Source: Planctomycetota bacterium
GTDB taxonomy: Bacteria; Planctomycetota; UBA1135; UBA2386
Reading direction: 5' to 3'
NCBI GenBank assembly: GCA_016794425.1
Contig: JAEUHR010000040.1
Location: 23,151-87,150, forward strand
Length of the DNA stretch: 64,000 nt
The translations under genes and the position numbers were made by a program. Below, piece by piece: positions 16,970-25,120 of the stretch. Numbering within the stretch: position 1 is the stretch's first letter; the number at the start of each line of letters is the position of its first letter. The notes under the pieces are model-generated. The model did no database searches. It was not told where the DNA came from and was given only the letters and a program-made list of their open reading frames with translations.

Positions 16970-18352
16970 ATGTCTCGCACCAACCTGATGCGGTTGGCCG
17001 GGTTGCTCCTGGACTCCGCCTGCATCGTGGCCGCCCTGTCTGTCGGCGGCCTCTGGCACGCGCTCGACGGCGCGTCGACCAGTGAATCCCTGCTGCACGC
17101 GGGCGCGCCGCTGCTCGCGTTCCTCGGCCTCTGGGGACTGGTCTCGACCCGCCTCGGTCTCGATCGGTTTCCGTCCCGACGCAACCGCCGGCTGCTCGTG
17201 CGCCGCGTCGTCGAATCCTGGGCCACGACCTGGGGCCTCGGCGGCCTGATCTCCGCATCGCTGTTCGATCCGCCCCATCTCGACGTCTGGCCGGTGCTCG
17301 GCACGGGCCTGGTGCTGCTCGCCGGCTACCGCCTGGCGCTGTCGGCCACGTCGCTGGGGCTGACCAGCGCCCGGCCGCGCACGCTGCTGATCGGTTCGTG
17401 CCCCAGTGCGCGCTCGCTGAGCGCCGGGCGCGACGCGCAGGAAGCGATGGAGCTGGTCGGCTTCGTGCCGTTCCCGGGCGAAGACCCGGCCCTGCTGCCC
17501 AACCTGCCGCGGCTCGGCACCTCGACCGAGGATCTGCAGCACGTGATCCGCGACCACCACGTCGAACTCGCGCTGGTCAGCCCGTCGGATCGGGCCGTGA
17601 CCGGCGACGTGCGCCGCGTGTTCCACGTCTGCGACGAGCTCGGCCTCGGCGTGCAGTACTTCCCGTCGTTCCTCGACCTCGAGCACCTGCAGGTCGGCCT
17701 CGTCTGGAGCGATGCGCGGCTCGGCCTGTCGCTGAACAGCCCGGCGAACCAGTCGCTGTCGCAGCTCGCCAAGCGCGCGATCGACGTCGCCGGCGCCGCC
17801 GCGGGCCTGCTGGTGCTGCTGCCGGTGTTCGTTGCGTGCGCTCTCGCCGTCAAGCTGACCAGCAAGGGCTCGGTCTTCTTCCGGCAGATCCGCGTCGGCA
17901 AGAACGGCGACACGTTCCACTGCCTGAAGTTCCGCACGATGTACGTCGGCGCCCATGCGCAGCAGGAAGCGCTGCGCGCGGCCAGCGTGCAGGACGGCCC
18001 GGCGTTCAAGATCCCGAAGGATCCGCGCATCACGCCGGTCGGCCGCGTGCTGCGCAAGTTCAGCCTCGACGAGCTGCCGCAGCTGCTGAACGTCCTGTTC
18101 GGCGACATGAGCCTGGTCGGGCCGCGGCCGCCGATCCCGAGCGAGGTCGAGAAGTACACCTGGTGGCAGCGCCGCCGCATCTCGGTCAAGCCGGGCCTGA
18201 CCTGCGTCTGGCAGGTCTGGGGCCGCAACCGCGTGTCGTTCAAGCGGTGGGTCGAGATGGACCTCTACTACATCGACAACTGGTCGCTGTGGCTCGACCT
18301 CAAGCTGATCGCCCACACCGTGCGCGTCGTGCTGCGCGGCACGGGCATGTGA
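16970..18352 (+). CDS. Exopolysaccharide-initiating undecaprenyl-phosphate sugar transferase
   Basis: A 460-residue polyprenyl glycosylphosphotransferase. The N-terminal third has about four membrane helices. A CoA-binding-like Rossmann segment follows (RTLLIGSCPSARSL to VELALVSPSD). The C-terminal 200 residues are the bacterial sugar transferase domain: KRAIDVAGAAAGLLVLLPVF, FFRQIRVGKNGDTFHCLKFR, SLDELPQLLNVLFGDMSLVG and the PRPP motif. It transfers a hexose-1-phosphate to undecaprenyl phosphate, the first committed step of capsule or exopolysaccharide assembly (WbaP/WcaJ class). The frame is open upstream of the chosen ATG, but that part is low-complexity and the promoter at 16882-16909 lies within it. 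It completes the divergent polysaccharide locus; no Wzx or Wzc gene is visible. Confidence 0.92.
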   Translation: MSRTNLMRLAGLLLDSACIVAALSVGGLWHALDGASTSESLLHAGAPLLAFLGLWGLVSTRLGLDRFPSRRNRRLLVRRVVESWATTWGLGGLISASLFDPPHLDVWPVLGTGLVLLAGYRLALSATSLGLTSARPRTLLIGSCPSARSLSAGRDAQEAMELVGFVPFPGEDPALLPNLPRLGTSTEDLQHVIRDHHVELALVSPSDRAVTGDVRRVFHVCDELGLGVQYFPSFLDLEHLQVGLVWSDARLGLSLNSPANQSLSQLAKRAIDVAGAAAGLLVLLPVFVACALAVKLTSKGSVFFRQIRVGKNGDTFHCLKFRTMYVGAHAQQEALRAASVQDGPAFKIPKDPRITPVGRVLRKFSLDELPQLLNVLFGDMSLVGPRPPIPSEVEKYTWWQRRRISVKPGLTCVWQVWGRNRVSFKRWVEMDLYYIDNWSLWLDLKLIAHTVRVVLRGTGM

Positions 18353-18355
18353 GCC

Positions 18356-18367
18356 GCCGCGCGCGGC
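18356..18367. terminator. 12-bp perfect palindrome between convergent stops
   Basis: GCCGCGCGCGGC fills most of the 16-base gap between the sugar transferase stop and the convergent peptidase stop. It could serve as a bidirectional terminator stem, although the hairpin would be small and there is no T tract. Confidence 0.35.
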
Positions 18368-18368
18368 C

Positions 18369-19703
18369 TCAGGACCGCGCGCAGGCCGCTTCGACGTCCG
18401 CGATCGACTTCGGCGCCGCCGCAGTCAGCACGCGCGGCGCACCGCGCGCGACCAGCACGTCGTCTTCGATGCGCACGCCGATGCCACGCAGCGCCGCCGG
18501 CACGCGGCGATCCTTCGGCGCGAAGTAGAGCCCCGGCTCGACGGTCAGCACCATGCCGGGCCGCAGCGGCTGCGCCCCGTGCCCCGGCACTTCGTACGCG
18601 CCGACGTCGTGCACGTCGCGACCGAGCCAATGGCTCGAGCCGTGCATGTACCACGGCCGGAACCGCTGGTCGCGCACCAGCCGAGCGACGTCACCGCGCA
18701 GCACGCCGAGCTCGACCAGGCCGCGCGTCAGCGCCCGCACGCAGGCACGGTGCGCCGCGTCCCATGCCGCACCGACGCGACAGGCCGCGATGCCGGCCGC
18801 CTGCGCGCGCAGCACCACGCGGTAGACCGCCGCCTGTGCCGGCGTGAAGCGACCCGAGACCGGGAACGTGCGCGTGACGTCGGCCGTGCTGCCCCCCATC
18901 TCGGCGCCGGCGTCGATCAGCAGCAACTCGCCGGCGCGCAGTCGGCGGTCGTTGTCGTGGTAGTGCAGGATGCAGGCGTTGGGGCCGCTGGCGACGATGG
19001 ATGCGTAACCGTTGCGCGGACTGCCGTGGCGGCGGAACGCAGCCTCGAGTTCGGCCTGCACCTCGTACTCGCGCAAGCCCGGCCGCGCGGCACGCATCGC
19101 CGCCACATGGCCGGCGACGGTCGCGTCGGCCGCCGCCTGCAGCGCGGCGAGTTCGGCCGCGTCCTTGACCAGCCGCAGCGCCGCCAGGGCGGGCAGCGGA
19201 TCCTCGAGCACGGGATGGGCCGGCGGCGCCTGGCGCCGGCGGCGGCGCGCATCGGCGGCGAACACGTCGAACAACCGGCGGTCGAACGCGGCGTCGGCGC
19301 CGAGGCGGTGGAAGCAGCGCCCGTGCGCCGGTAGCAGCCGCGCCAGCTGCTGCCACAGTTCGCCGATCGGGAACGTCTCGTCGACGCCGAACCGCCGCCG
19401 CGCGCCGTCGACGCCGAACCGGCGGCCGTCCCAGATCTCGCGCTCCGGGTCGCGCGGCCGCACGAACAGCACGCTGTGGTGCCGTCCCTTCGTGGTGCGC
19501 CAGGCGGCCAGCACGGCCTCCGGTTCGGGAAACCCGGTCAGGTAGTGGAAGTCGCTGCCGGGGCGATACTCGTGGTGCACGTCGCCGTTGCGCAGCGTCT
19601 CGGCGGCCGTCGGCAGGATCAGCAGGCCAGAGCCGAGGCGGTCCAGCAGGCGTTGGCGGCGGGCGGCATGCAGGGCCGGGTCGGGAGAGGCGTCGCGGCT
19701 CAC
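18369..19703 (-). CDS. pepP: Xaa-Pro aminopeptidase (M24B, AMP_N domain)
   Basis: A 444-residue protein with an N-terminal AMP_N domain (residues about 8-150: LLILPTAAETLRNGDVHHEY, FHYLTGFPEPEAVL) and a C-terminal pita-bread metallopeptidase. The dinuclear metal ligands are visible in order: LLLIDAGAEMGGSTADVTRT (two Asp), HGSSHWLGRDVHD (His), VLTVEPGLYF (Glu) and GVRIEDDVLV (Glu). It removes an N-terminal residue preceding proline and is usually cytoplasmic. Length and motifs match E. coli PepP. The start is GTG at 19701-19703. It is convergent with the sugar transferase gene. Confidence 0.94.
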   Translation of the reverse strand: MSRDASPDPALHAARRQRLLDRLGSGLLILPTAAETLRNGDVHHEYRPGSDFHYLTGFPEPEAVLAAWRTTKGRHHSVLFVRPRDPEREIWDGRRFGVDGARRRFGVDETFPIGELWQQLARLLPAHGRCFHRLGADAAFDRRLFDVFAADARRRRRQAPPAHPVLEDPLPALAALRLVKDAAELAALQAAADATVAGHVAAMRAARPGLREYEVQAELEAAFRRHGSPRNGYASIVASGPNACILHYHDNDRRLRAGELLLIDAGAEMGGSTADVTRTFPVSGRFTPAQAAVYRVVLRAQAAGIAACRVGAAWDAAHRACVRALTRGLVELGVLRGDVARLVRDQRFRPWYMHGSSHWLGRDVHDVGAYEVPGHGAQPLRPGMVLTVEPGLYFAPKDRRVPAALRGIGVRIEDDVLVARGAPRVLTAAAPKSIADVEAACARS

Positions 19704-19734
19704 GCGCGCAGTGTGCCCGTTTCGCGGCGCGTGT

Positions 19735-20196
19735 CTACTCGAACGGGACTTCGACGAACACGTCGGGCTGGTCCCAGCTCAGCGGCACCACGACCAGCTT
19801 CGGCACGAAACCGAGCGCGTCGACCTCGAGCACGACGGTCGCCTGGTCCTCGTCGCGCCGCGCGCCGATCACGGCGCGCCCGGCACCGTCCTCCTGGAAC
19901 CCGACCTCGGCGTACGCGAGGTCCGCTTCGCTGAGCAGCACGCGACCATTGCCGTCCGTCAGATACCAGTCCTCGTAGGGGCTCTCGCAGGTGCACTGCG
20001 ACCACTCCTGGTCGGCCTCGACGATGCGGACCGAGACGTTCTCCCAGACCAGGTTGGTCGCCGGATCGTAGACCTCGACCAGGATCGACACGTAGCGCGG
20101 CGACTCCTCCCGCAGATCAGCCCGGGAGTCCCCGCGCCGGCAACCGGCAGCCGCAACCAGCAGGGAGAGGAACAGGACGGTGCGCAGGTTGGACAT
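19735..20196 (-). CDS. Small putative lipoprotein, unknown family
   Basis: A 153-residue protein from ATG 20196, chosen because it gives a lipoprotein signal (LFLSLLVAAAGC, Cys19); the frame continues upstream only as Arg/Pro-rich sequence. The mature part reads as a beta-rich domain: YVSILVEVYDPATNLVWENV, then VSVRIVEADQEW, a CTCESPYEDWYLTDGNG segment and repeated strands to VFVEVPFE. This looks like an Ig-like or carboxypeptidase-regulatory beta sandwich (YLTDGNGRVLLSE resembles the turn of that fold), but I do not recognise a named family. It is divergent from the M3 peptidase gene across a 230-base gap. Confidence 0.75.
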   Translation of the reverse strand: MSNLRTVLFLSLLVAAAGCRRGDSRADLREESPRYVSILVEVYDPATNLVWENVSVRIVEADQEWSQCTCESPYEDWYLTDGNGRVLLSEADLAYAEVGFQEDGAGRAVIGARRDEDQATVVLEVDALGFVPKLVVVPLSWDQPDVFVEVPFE

Positions 20197-20428
20197 GGGA
20201 CGACGGGTTCGGAACGGGCCGCGCGCAAGGCAACCGCCGTGCCGGCTGCGGGGTGGCGGGCGACGCGGCGGTCGCGACGGCACCGTCCTGCCCGCGGGGC
20301 AGGAGTCGATCGGCGCTGTCGCGGCGACGAAACAGCGCGGAGCCGGGGCGGGAAGTTGCTACCGCGCCGCGCCGGGGCTGCCTACCCTGACTCCGGTCGC
20401 CCTCGCACCTCCGCCGAACCGCACCGAC

Positions 20429-22132
20429 GTGACGCCGCCGACCCTGTTCGCCCCACCGCAGTGGGAGTTCGTTCCCGCCGATCTGGACGCCGGCGACCCG
20501 GACGCGCTGGTGGCACTGTTCGACGAGCTGGCCGCCCGCCCGCTGCCGGACACGGCCGCGATCGAGCGCTGGCTGCGCGACGAGAGCGAGCTGTCGAGCC
20601 GGATCAGCGCCGAACAGGCCCGCCGCTACGTCGGCATGACGCGCGACACCGACGACGCGGCGGCCAAGGCAGCCTACCTGGCGATGGAGCAGCGCGTGAT
20701 GCCCGTCGTCAAGGTGCGCAGCGACGCCCTCGACAAGAAGCTGCTGGCCACGCCGGCCGTGCACGCGCTCGACGCCGGCTACGAAGTGCTGCTGCGGCGG
20801 CGCCGCACGCAGAGCGCGCTGTTCCGCGCCGAGAACACGGAGCTGCAGCGCCAGGAAGCGGAACTGCAGACGCGCCAGCAGGCGATCATGGGCGGCATCA
20901 CGGTCGAGTTCGACGGCCGCACGCGGACGCTGCAGCAACTCGGCCCCTACTACGAGCACCAGGATCGGAGCCTGCGCGAACGCGCGTTCCGCACCGGGCT
21001 CGACGCGCGGCGCGCGCGCTGGACCGAGCTGGAGGACGTCTACGACCGGCTGGTCGAGCTGCGCACCGCGATGGCCCGCAACGCCGACTACGCGACCTAC
21101 ACGCCGTTCCGGTTCGAGGAACTCGGCCGCTACGACTACACGGAAGCGACGTGCCGCCGTTTCCACGACGCGATCGCCGAGTGCGTCGTGCCCGCCGTGC
21201 GGCGCCTCGACCGGGCGCGTGCGGCCCGGCTCGGCCTCGACCGGCTGCGGCCCTGGGACCTCGAAGTCGACCCCGAGGGCCGGCCGCCGCTGCGCCCGTT
21301 CGCGACCGAACCCGAGCTGATCGCGCTGTGCCGCAAGCTGCTCGAACAGGTCGATCCGGCGTTCGCGGCTGAACTCGACGAACTGGTGCGGCGCCAGTTG
21401 CTCGACCTGATGAGCCGCAAGGGCAAGGCGCCGGGCGGCTACCAGTACCAGCTCGAGGACGAGCGGGTGCCGTTCATCTTCGCGAACGGCGTCGGCGTGC
21501 ACGCCGACGTGCAGACGCTGCTGCACGAGTGCGGCCACGCGTTCCATTCGCTGGCGTGCCGGCACCACGATCTGATGGCGTTCCGCGACTACCCGATCGA
21601 GATCGCCGAGACCGCCAGCATGTCGATGGAGCTGTTGGGCCTCGAACACCTCGGCGTCGTCTACGGAGCCGACGACGCGCGCCGCGCCTACCGCAAGCAC
21701 CTCGAAGGTCTGCTGCGCACGCTGACCTGGATCGCGTCGATCGACGCGTTCCAGCTGTGGGTCTACGGTCGCCCGCGCCACGGGCGCGACGAACGGCGCA
21801 CCGCCTGGCTCGACATCCGCCGCCGGTTCGGCGGCGAGGTCGACTGGAGCGGGCTCGACGACGCGGCCGCGATGCAGTGGATCGGCCAGTCGCACCTGTT
21901 CAGCCACCCGCTGTACTACATCGAGTACGGCATCGCGCAGGTGTCGGCGCTGCAGGTCTGGCGCAACTACCGCCGCGACCGCGGGTCGGCGATCGCGGCC
22001 TACCGCCGCGCGCTGGCGCTCGGCGGCACGCGGCCGCTGCCCGAGTTGTTCGCGGCCGCCAACGTCGACTTCGATCTGTCGCCGCAGAAGCTGGCCGAGC
22101 TGGTCGCCGACGTCACCGCGCAGATCGGCTGA
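20429..22132 (+). CDS. M3 family oligoendopeptidase (PepF-like)
   Basis: A 567-residue zinc peptidase with the HEXXH site as HECGH at residues 366-370. The third ligand lies in the following helix (YPIEIAETASMSMELLG). The long N-terminal helical region (EDVYDRLVELRTAMARNADY, YEVLLRRRRTQSALFRAEN) is typical of the oligoendopeptidase F / PZ-peptidase group, as is the C-terminal YIEYGIAQVSALQVW segment. It cleaves short peptides in the cytoplasm; no signal peptide is seen. The GTG start at 20429 gives an MTPPTLFAPPQWEF-type N-terminus; a longer form is open but Arg-rich. TACCCT at 20383-20388 may be the -10 box, leaving a leader of about 35 nt. Confidence 0.92.
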   Translation: MTPPTLFAPPQWEFVPADLDAGDPDALVALFDELAARPLPDTAAIERWLRDESELSSRISAEQARRYVGMTRDTDDAAAKAAYLAMEQRVMPVVKVRSDALDKKLLATPAVHALDAGYEVLLRRRRTQSALFRAENTELQRQEAELQTRQQAIMGGITVEFDGRTRTLQQLGPYYEHQDRSLRERAFRTGLDARRARWTELEDVYDRLVELRTAMARNADYATYTPFRFEELGRYDYTEATCRRFHDAIAECVVPAVRRLDRARAARLGLDRLRPWDLEVDPEGRPPLRPFATEPELIALCRKLLEQVDPAFAAELDELVRRQLLDLMSRKGKAPGGYQYQLEDERVPFIFANGVGVHADVQTLLHECGHAFHSLACRHHDLMAFRDYPIEIAETASMSMELLGLEHLGVVYGADDARRAYRKHLEGLLRTLTWIASIDAFQLWVYGRPRHGRDERRTAWLDIRRRFGGEVDWSGLDDAAAMQWIGQSHLFSHPLYYIEYGIAQVSALQVWRNYRRDRGSAIAAYRRALALGGTRPLPELFAAANVDFDLSPQKLAELVADVTAQIG

Positions 22133-22142
22133 CCCGGCGCGG

Positions 22143-22955
22143 TCACGACGGCGCTGCGGCGCCCTGCTGGCGGTACCAGGCCAGCAGATCCTCGACCACC
22201 TGCATGGCCTTGCCGTGGAAGTGGTTGTTGGCGACCACCAGCGTACGCGTGCTGGTCGCCGCGATGCGCTGCAGCCGGCGCCCGAGCTGCTCGACCTCGC
22301 CGGCGCCGTAGTGCCAGTCGTAGACCTCGTCGCGCCCGGCCCCCTTGCGGAACCAGGCCTGGTTGCGGCCGTGCAGCCGGAAGCAGGCGGTGTCGGTGCG
22401 GCCGTGCACACCGGTCACGTCGCGCGAGAAGCCCGACGCGAGGCCCGGATAGTCGAGCTCGAGCACGCTGACGCCGAGGCCCTGCAGCGCATCGAGCGCC
22501 GGCTGCGCGTTCCAGCTGCGGTGGCGCAGTTCGACGAACAGCTGCGTGTCGGCTGCGAACGCCGCCGCCAGCGTCGCCAGATGCTCGATGGCCGCCGGCG
22601 CGAACGCGAACCGCCAGTCGAACTGTGCCAGCAGGCCGAGCAGGCGGCCCGACTCGAGCAGCGGCGCGAAGCCGGCGCGGCACGCCGCGACCAGCGCCGC
22701 GTCGGCCGTGCGCTCGTGCGTGAACTCGTGCGGCAGCTTGGCCGTGAAGCGCGTGCCGAGGTCCGCGGTGCGTTCCGCCCAGGACCGGCAGTGCTGCGCC
22801 TGCGGCGGCCGGTAGAACGTGTTGTTGATCTCGATCAGGTCGACGCGCTGCGCGACGGCACGCAGCGTGTCCTTGCAGCCGCGCGGATAGACGATGCCCT
22901 GCCAGTCGGGGTACGACCAGCCGGCGACGCCGAACAGCACGCGCGCGTCAGCCAT
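22143..22955 (-). CDS. DUF72 family TIM-barrel protein
   Basis: A 270-residue protein opening with LFGVAGWSYPDWQGIVYP, the signature of DUF72 (YecE-like). Conserved family features follow: VDLIEINNTFYRPP, RFTAKLPHEFTHER, LFVELRHRSW, ACFRLHGRNQAWF and LVVANNHFHGKA near the end. The fold is a TIM barrel and the biochemical role is unknown. The ATG at 22955 overlaps the rarA stop by 8 bases, so the three genes TrmH-like, rarA and this one are co-transcribed. Convergent with the M3 peptidase gene, 10 bases apart. Confidence 0.92.
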   Translation of the reverse strand: MADARVLFGVAGWSYPDWQGIVYPRGCKDTLRAVAQRVDLIEINNTFYRPPQAQHCRSWAERTADLGTRFTAKLPHEFTHERTADAALVAACRAGFAPLLESGRLLGLLAQFDWRFAFAPAAIEHLATLAAAFAADTQLFVELRHRSWNAQPALDALQGLGVSVLELDYPGLASGFSRDVTGVHGRTDTACFRLHGRNQAWFRKGAGRDEVYDWHYGAGEVEQLGRRLQRIAATSTRTLVVANNHFHGKAMQVVEDLLAWYRQQGAAAPS

Positions 22956-24282
22956 CGCCGCGTCGCAGCCGGTCGTTCTCGGCCATGCGCTCGGCGACCT
23001 TGCGCTCGAAGCCGCGGTCGCCCGGCGTGAAGAACCGCTGGCCGTCGAGTTCGGGCGGCAGGCAACGCATCGCGGCCACGCCGGCCGCGGTGTCGTGCGC
23101 GCAGACGTAGCCCTGGCCGTGGCCGAGGTCGCGCGCGAGGCCGCTGACGGCGTTGCGCAGGTGCGGCGGCACCGGGTGCTGCGGCCCGTCGCGCGCCGCC
23201 GCCATTGCCGCGCTGATCGCCGCGACGACCGCGTTGCTCTTCGGCGCCGCGGCCAGGTAGACCGCCGCTTCGCACAGCGGCAGCCGCGCCTCCGGCATGC
23301 CGAGGAACTGCGCCGCCTGCAGCGCCGCGACCGCGACCTGCAGCGCCAGCGGATCGGCGAGACCGATGTCCTCGGCCGCCATCGCGACGAGCCGCCGCGC
23401 CGCGTGCACCGGATCGGCGCCGGCCTCGAGCGCGCGCGCGAGCCAGTAGACCGCCGCCTGCACGTCGGAGTTGCGCAGGCTCTTGTGCAGCGCCGACAGC
23501 AGATCGAAGTGCAGGTCGCCGTCCTTGTCGTGGCGCAAGGTGCGGTGCTGGAACGCCTCGGTGACCATCGCCGGCGTGATCGTGTCGCGGTCCAGGCAGG
23601 TCGCCGCGCAGGCCTCGAGGCCACCGAGCGCGCGGCGCGCATCGCCGCCGGCCAGCGCGACGAGCCGCGCCACCGCGTCGTCGGTCAGCTGCAGTTCGCG
23701 TGCGCCGAGGCCGCGGTCGCGGTCGGCGAGCGCGGCGCGCACGAGTTCGGCCACCGCCGCGGCCGGCAGCGGCTGCAGCGGCACGACGCGGCACCGCGAC
23801 AACAGCGCGCCGTTGACCGCGAACGACGGATTCTCGGTCGTCGCACCGACCAGCACGAGGTCGCCCTTCTCGACGTGCGGCAGGAACGCGTCCTGCTGCG
23901 CCTTGTTGAAGCGGTGGATCTCGTCGACGAACAGCAGCGTGCCGCGGCCGTCGCGCTGCCGCCGCGCCTGCGCTTCCGCGACCGCTTCGCGCACCTGCGC
24001 GACGCCGGCCAGCACCGCCGAGAACGGCTGGAAGTGCAGCTGCGCGTGCTGTGCGATCAGCAGCGCCAGCGTCGTCTTGCCGACGCCGGGCGGCCCCCAC
24101 AGGATCAGCGAGCCGGCCCGGCCACCTTCGATCGCGGTGCGCAGGGCGCGACCCTGGCCGACGATCGTGTCCTGGCCGAGGAACTCCGTCAGCGTGCGCG
24201 GCCGCATGCGTTCCGCCAGCGGCGGCGGCGGTCCCTTCGGCGGCGCGGCCGGCGGACCGTCGAGATCGCCGAACAGGCTCAT
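22948..24282 (-). CDS. rarA: RarA/MgsA replication-associated recombination AAA+ ATPase
   Basis: A 444-residue clamp-loader-like ATPase. Walker A is LWGPPGVGKTTLA near residue 60. Walker B is LLFVDEIHRFNKAQQDAFLP. Sensor 1 is VLVGATTENPSFAVNGALLS, with a downstream Arg finger (SRC). The C-terminal half has the RarA tetramerisation/MgsA domain (FQHRTLRHDKDGDLHFDLLS, LHKSLRNSDVQAAVYWLAR, RRLVAMAAEDIGLADP). It acts at stalled replication forks. The ATG at 24282 overlaps the preceding methyltransferase stop as ATGA. The start follows a MSLFGDLD motif of clamp/SSB-interacting type common in bacterial RarA. Confidence 0.95.
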   Translation of the reverse strand: MSLFGDLDGPPAAPPKGPPPPLAERMRPRTLTEFLGQDTIVGQGRALRTAIEGGRAGSLILWGPPGVGKTTLALLIAQHAQLHFQPFSAVLAGVAQVREAVAEAQARRQRDGRGTLLFVDEIHRFNKAQQDAFLPHVEKGDLVLVGATTENPSFAVNGALLSRCRVVPLQPLPAAAVAELVRAALADRDRGLGARELQLTDDAVARLVALAGGDARRALGGLEACAATCLDRDTITPAMVTEAFQHRTLRHDKDGDLHFDLLSALHKSLRNSDVQAAVYWLARALEAGADPVHAARRLVAMAAEDIGLADPLALQVAVAALQAAQFLGMPEARLPLCEAAVYLAAAPKSNAVVAAISAAMAAARDGPQHPVPPHLRNAVSGLARDLGHGQGYVCAHDTAAGVAAMRCLPPELDGQRFFTPGDRGFERKVAERMAENDRLRRGDG

Positions 24283-25067
24283 CGCCGCTGCCGCGCCGCC
24301 TCGAACAGCAGCACGCCGGCGGCGACGGCGACGTTGAGGCTCTCCACCGGCGCGCACAGCGGAATCCGGACCCGGACCGCGGCGGCCCGCAGCAGCTCCG
24401 GCGGCACGCCATGCGCCTCGCCGCCGACGACCAGCGCCGTCGGCCGCCGCAGGTCGACCTCGGAGTAGGCCCGTTCGCCGGCACCGTCGGCGACGACCAG
24501 CTGCAGCCGATGGCGTTCGGCGAACGCGACCACGGCTGCGGCGTCGTAGCCGTGCAGCGTCGGCAGCCGGAACACCGACCCCATCGAGCCGCGCACGGCC
24601 TTGTCGCGGAACGGGTCGGCGCCGCCGGCCATCGTCAGCACGCCGGACGCACCGACCGCCTCGGCGGTGCGCAGCAGGGAACCGAGGTTGCCAGGATCGC
24701 GCACGCCGGCGGCGACCACGACCAGCGGCACCAGCGCGCGGCCGAGCACGGCAGCTTCGTCGGTGGCCGGCCGCTGCAGCAGCACCGCCACGCCGGGCGC
24801 CGTCTCGAGCGCGCTGAGCCGCGCCATCACTTCGTCGCTGCACTCGTAGAACTCGGCCGCGCTCGCCTGCAGCCGGGCGCGCAGCGCGCCGTCGGCGCAG
24901 CGCGGCGACACGGCCGCGGCCAGCAGGCCGAGGCCGGCGTCGAGCGCCTCGGCGACGAGGCGCGCGCCCTCGGCCATCATCGCCCCATCGACGGCACCGG
25001 CGGCGGCGTCGCGGAAGCGTTGGACGACGGGGTTGCGGGCAGACGTGATCGCGCGCGGAGCGGGCAT
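24279..25067 (-). CDS. SpoU/TrmH family RNA 2'-O-methyltransferase
   Basis: A 262-residue protein with an N-terminal substrate-binding segment (ITSARNPVVQRFRDAA, then MMAEGARLVAEAL) and a C-terminal SPOUT knot. The three SPOUT motifs are visible: RDPGNLGSLLRTAEAVGA, LVVGGEAHGVPPELL and IPLCAPVESLNVAVAAGVLL. It methylates a ribose 2'-hydroxyl in rRNA or tRNA using S-adenosylmethionine; the precise target is not evident. It is the first gene of the operon with rarA and DUF72. A TAGGCT -10 box lies 9 nt before the ATG and no Shine-Dalgarno sequence is seen. Confidence 0.93.
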   Translation of the reverse strand: MPAPRAITSARNPVVQRFRDAAAGAVDGAMMAEGARLVAEALDAGLGLLAAAVSPRCADGALRARLQASAAEFYECSDEVMARLSALETAPGVAVLLQRPATDEAAVLGRALVPLVVVAAGVRDPGNLGSLLRTAEAVGASGVLTMAGGADPFRDKAVRGSMGSVFRLPTLHGYDAAAVVAFAERHRLQLVVADGAGERAYSEVDLRRPTALVVGGEAHGVPPELLRAAAVRVRIPLCAPVESLNVAVAAGVLLFEAARQRR

Positions 25068-25076
25068 CGGGCCGAC

Positions 25077-25082
25077 AGCCTA
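25077..25082 (-). promoter_or_regulatory. -10 box TAGGCT, 9 nt before the start codon
   Basis: TAGGCT on the minus strand ends 9 nt upstream of the ATG at 25067, in the 53-base gap between the fasciclin and methyltransferase genes. The predicted transcript starts at or next to the ATG. Confidence 0.55.
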
Positions 25083-25120
25083 CCACCTCGCCCGCGGCGC
25101 ACGACGGTCGCCCGCCGGTC

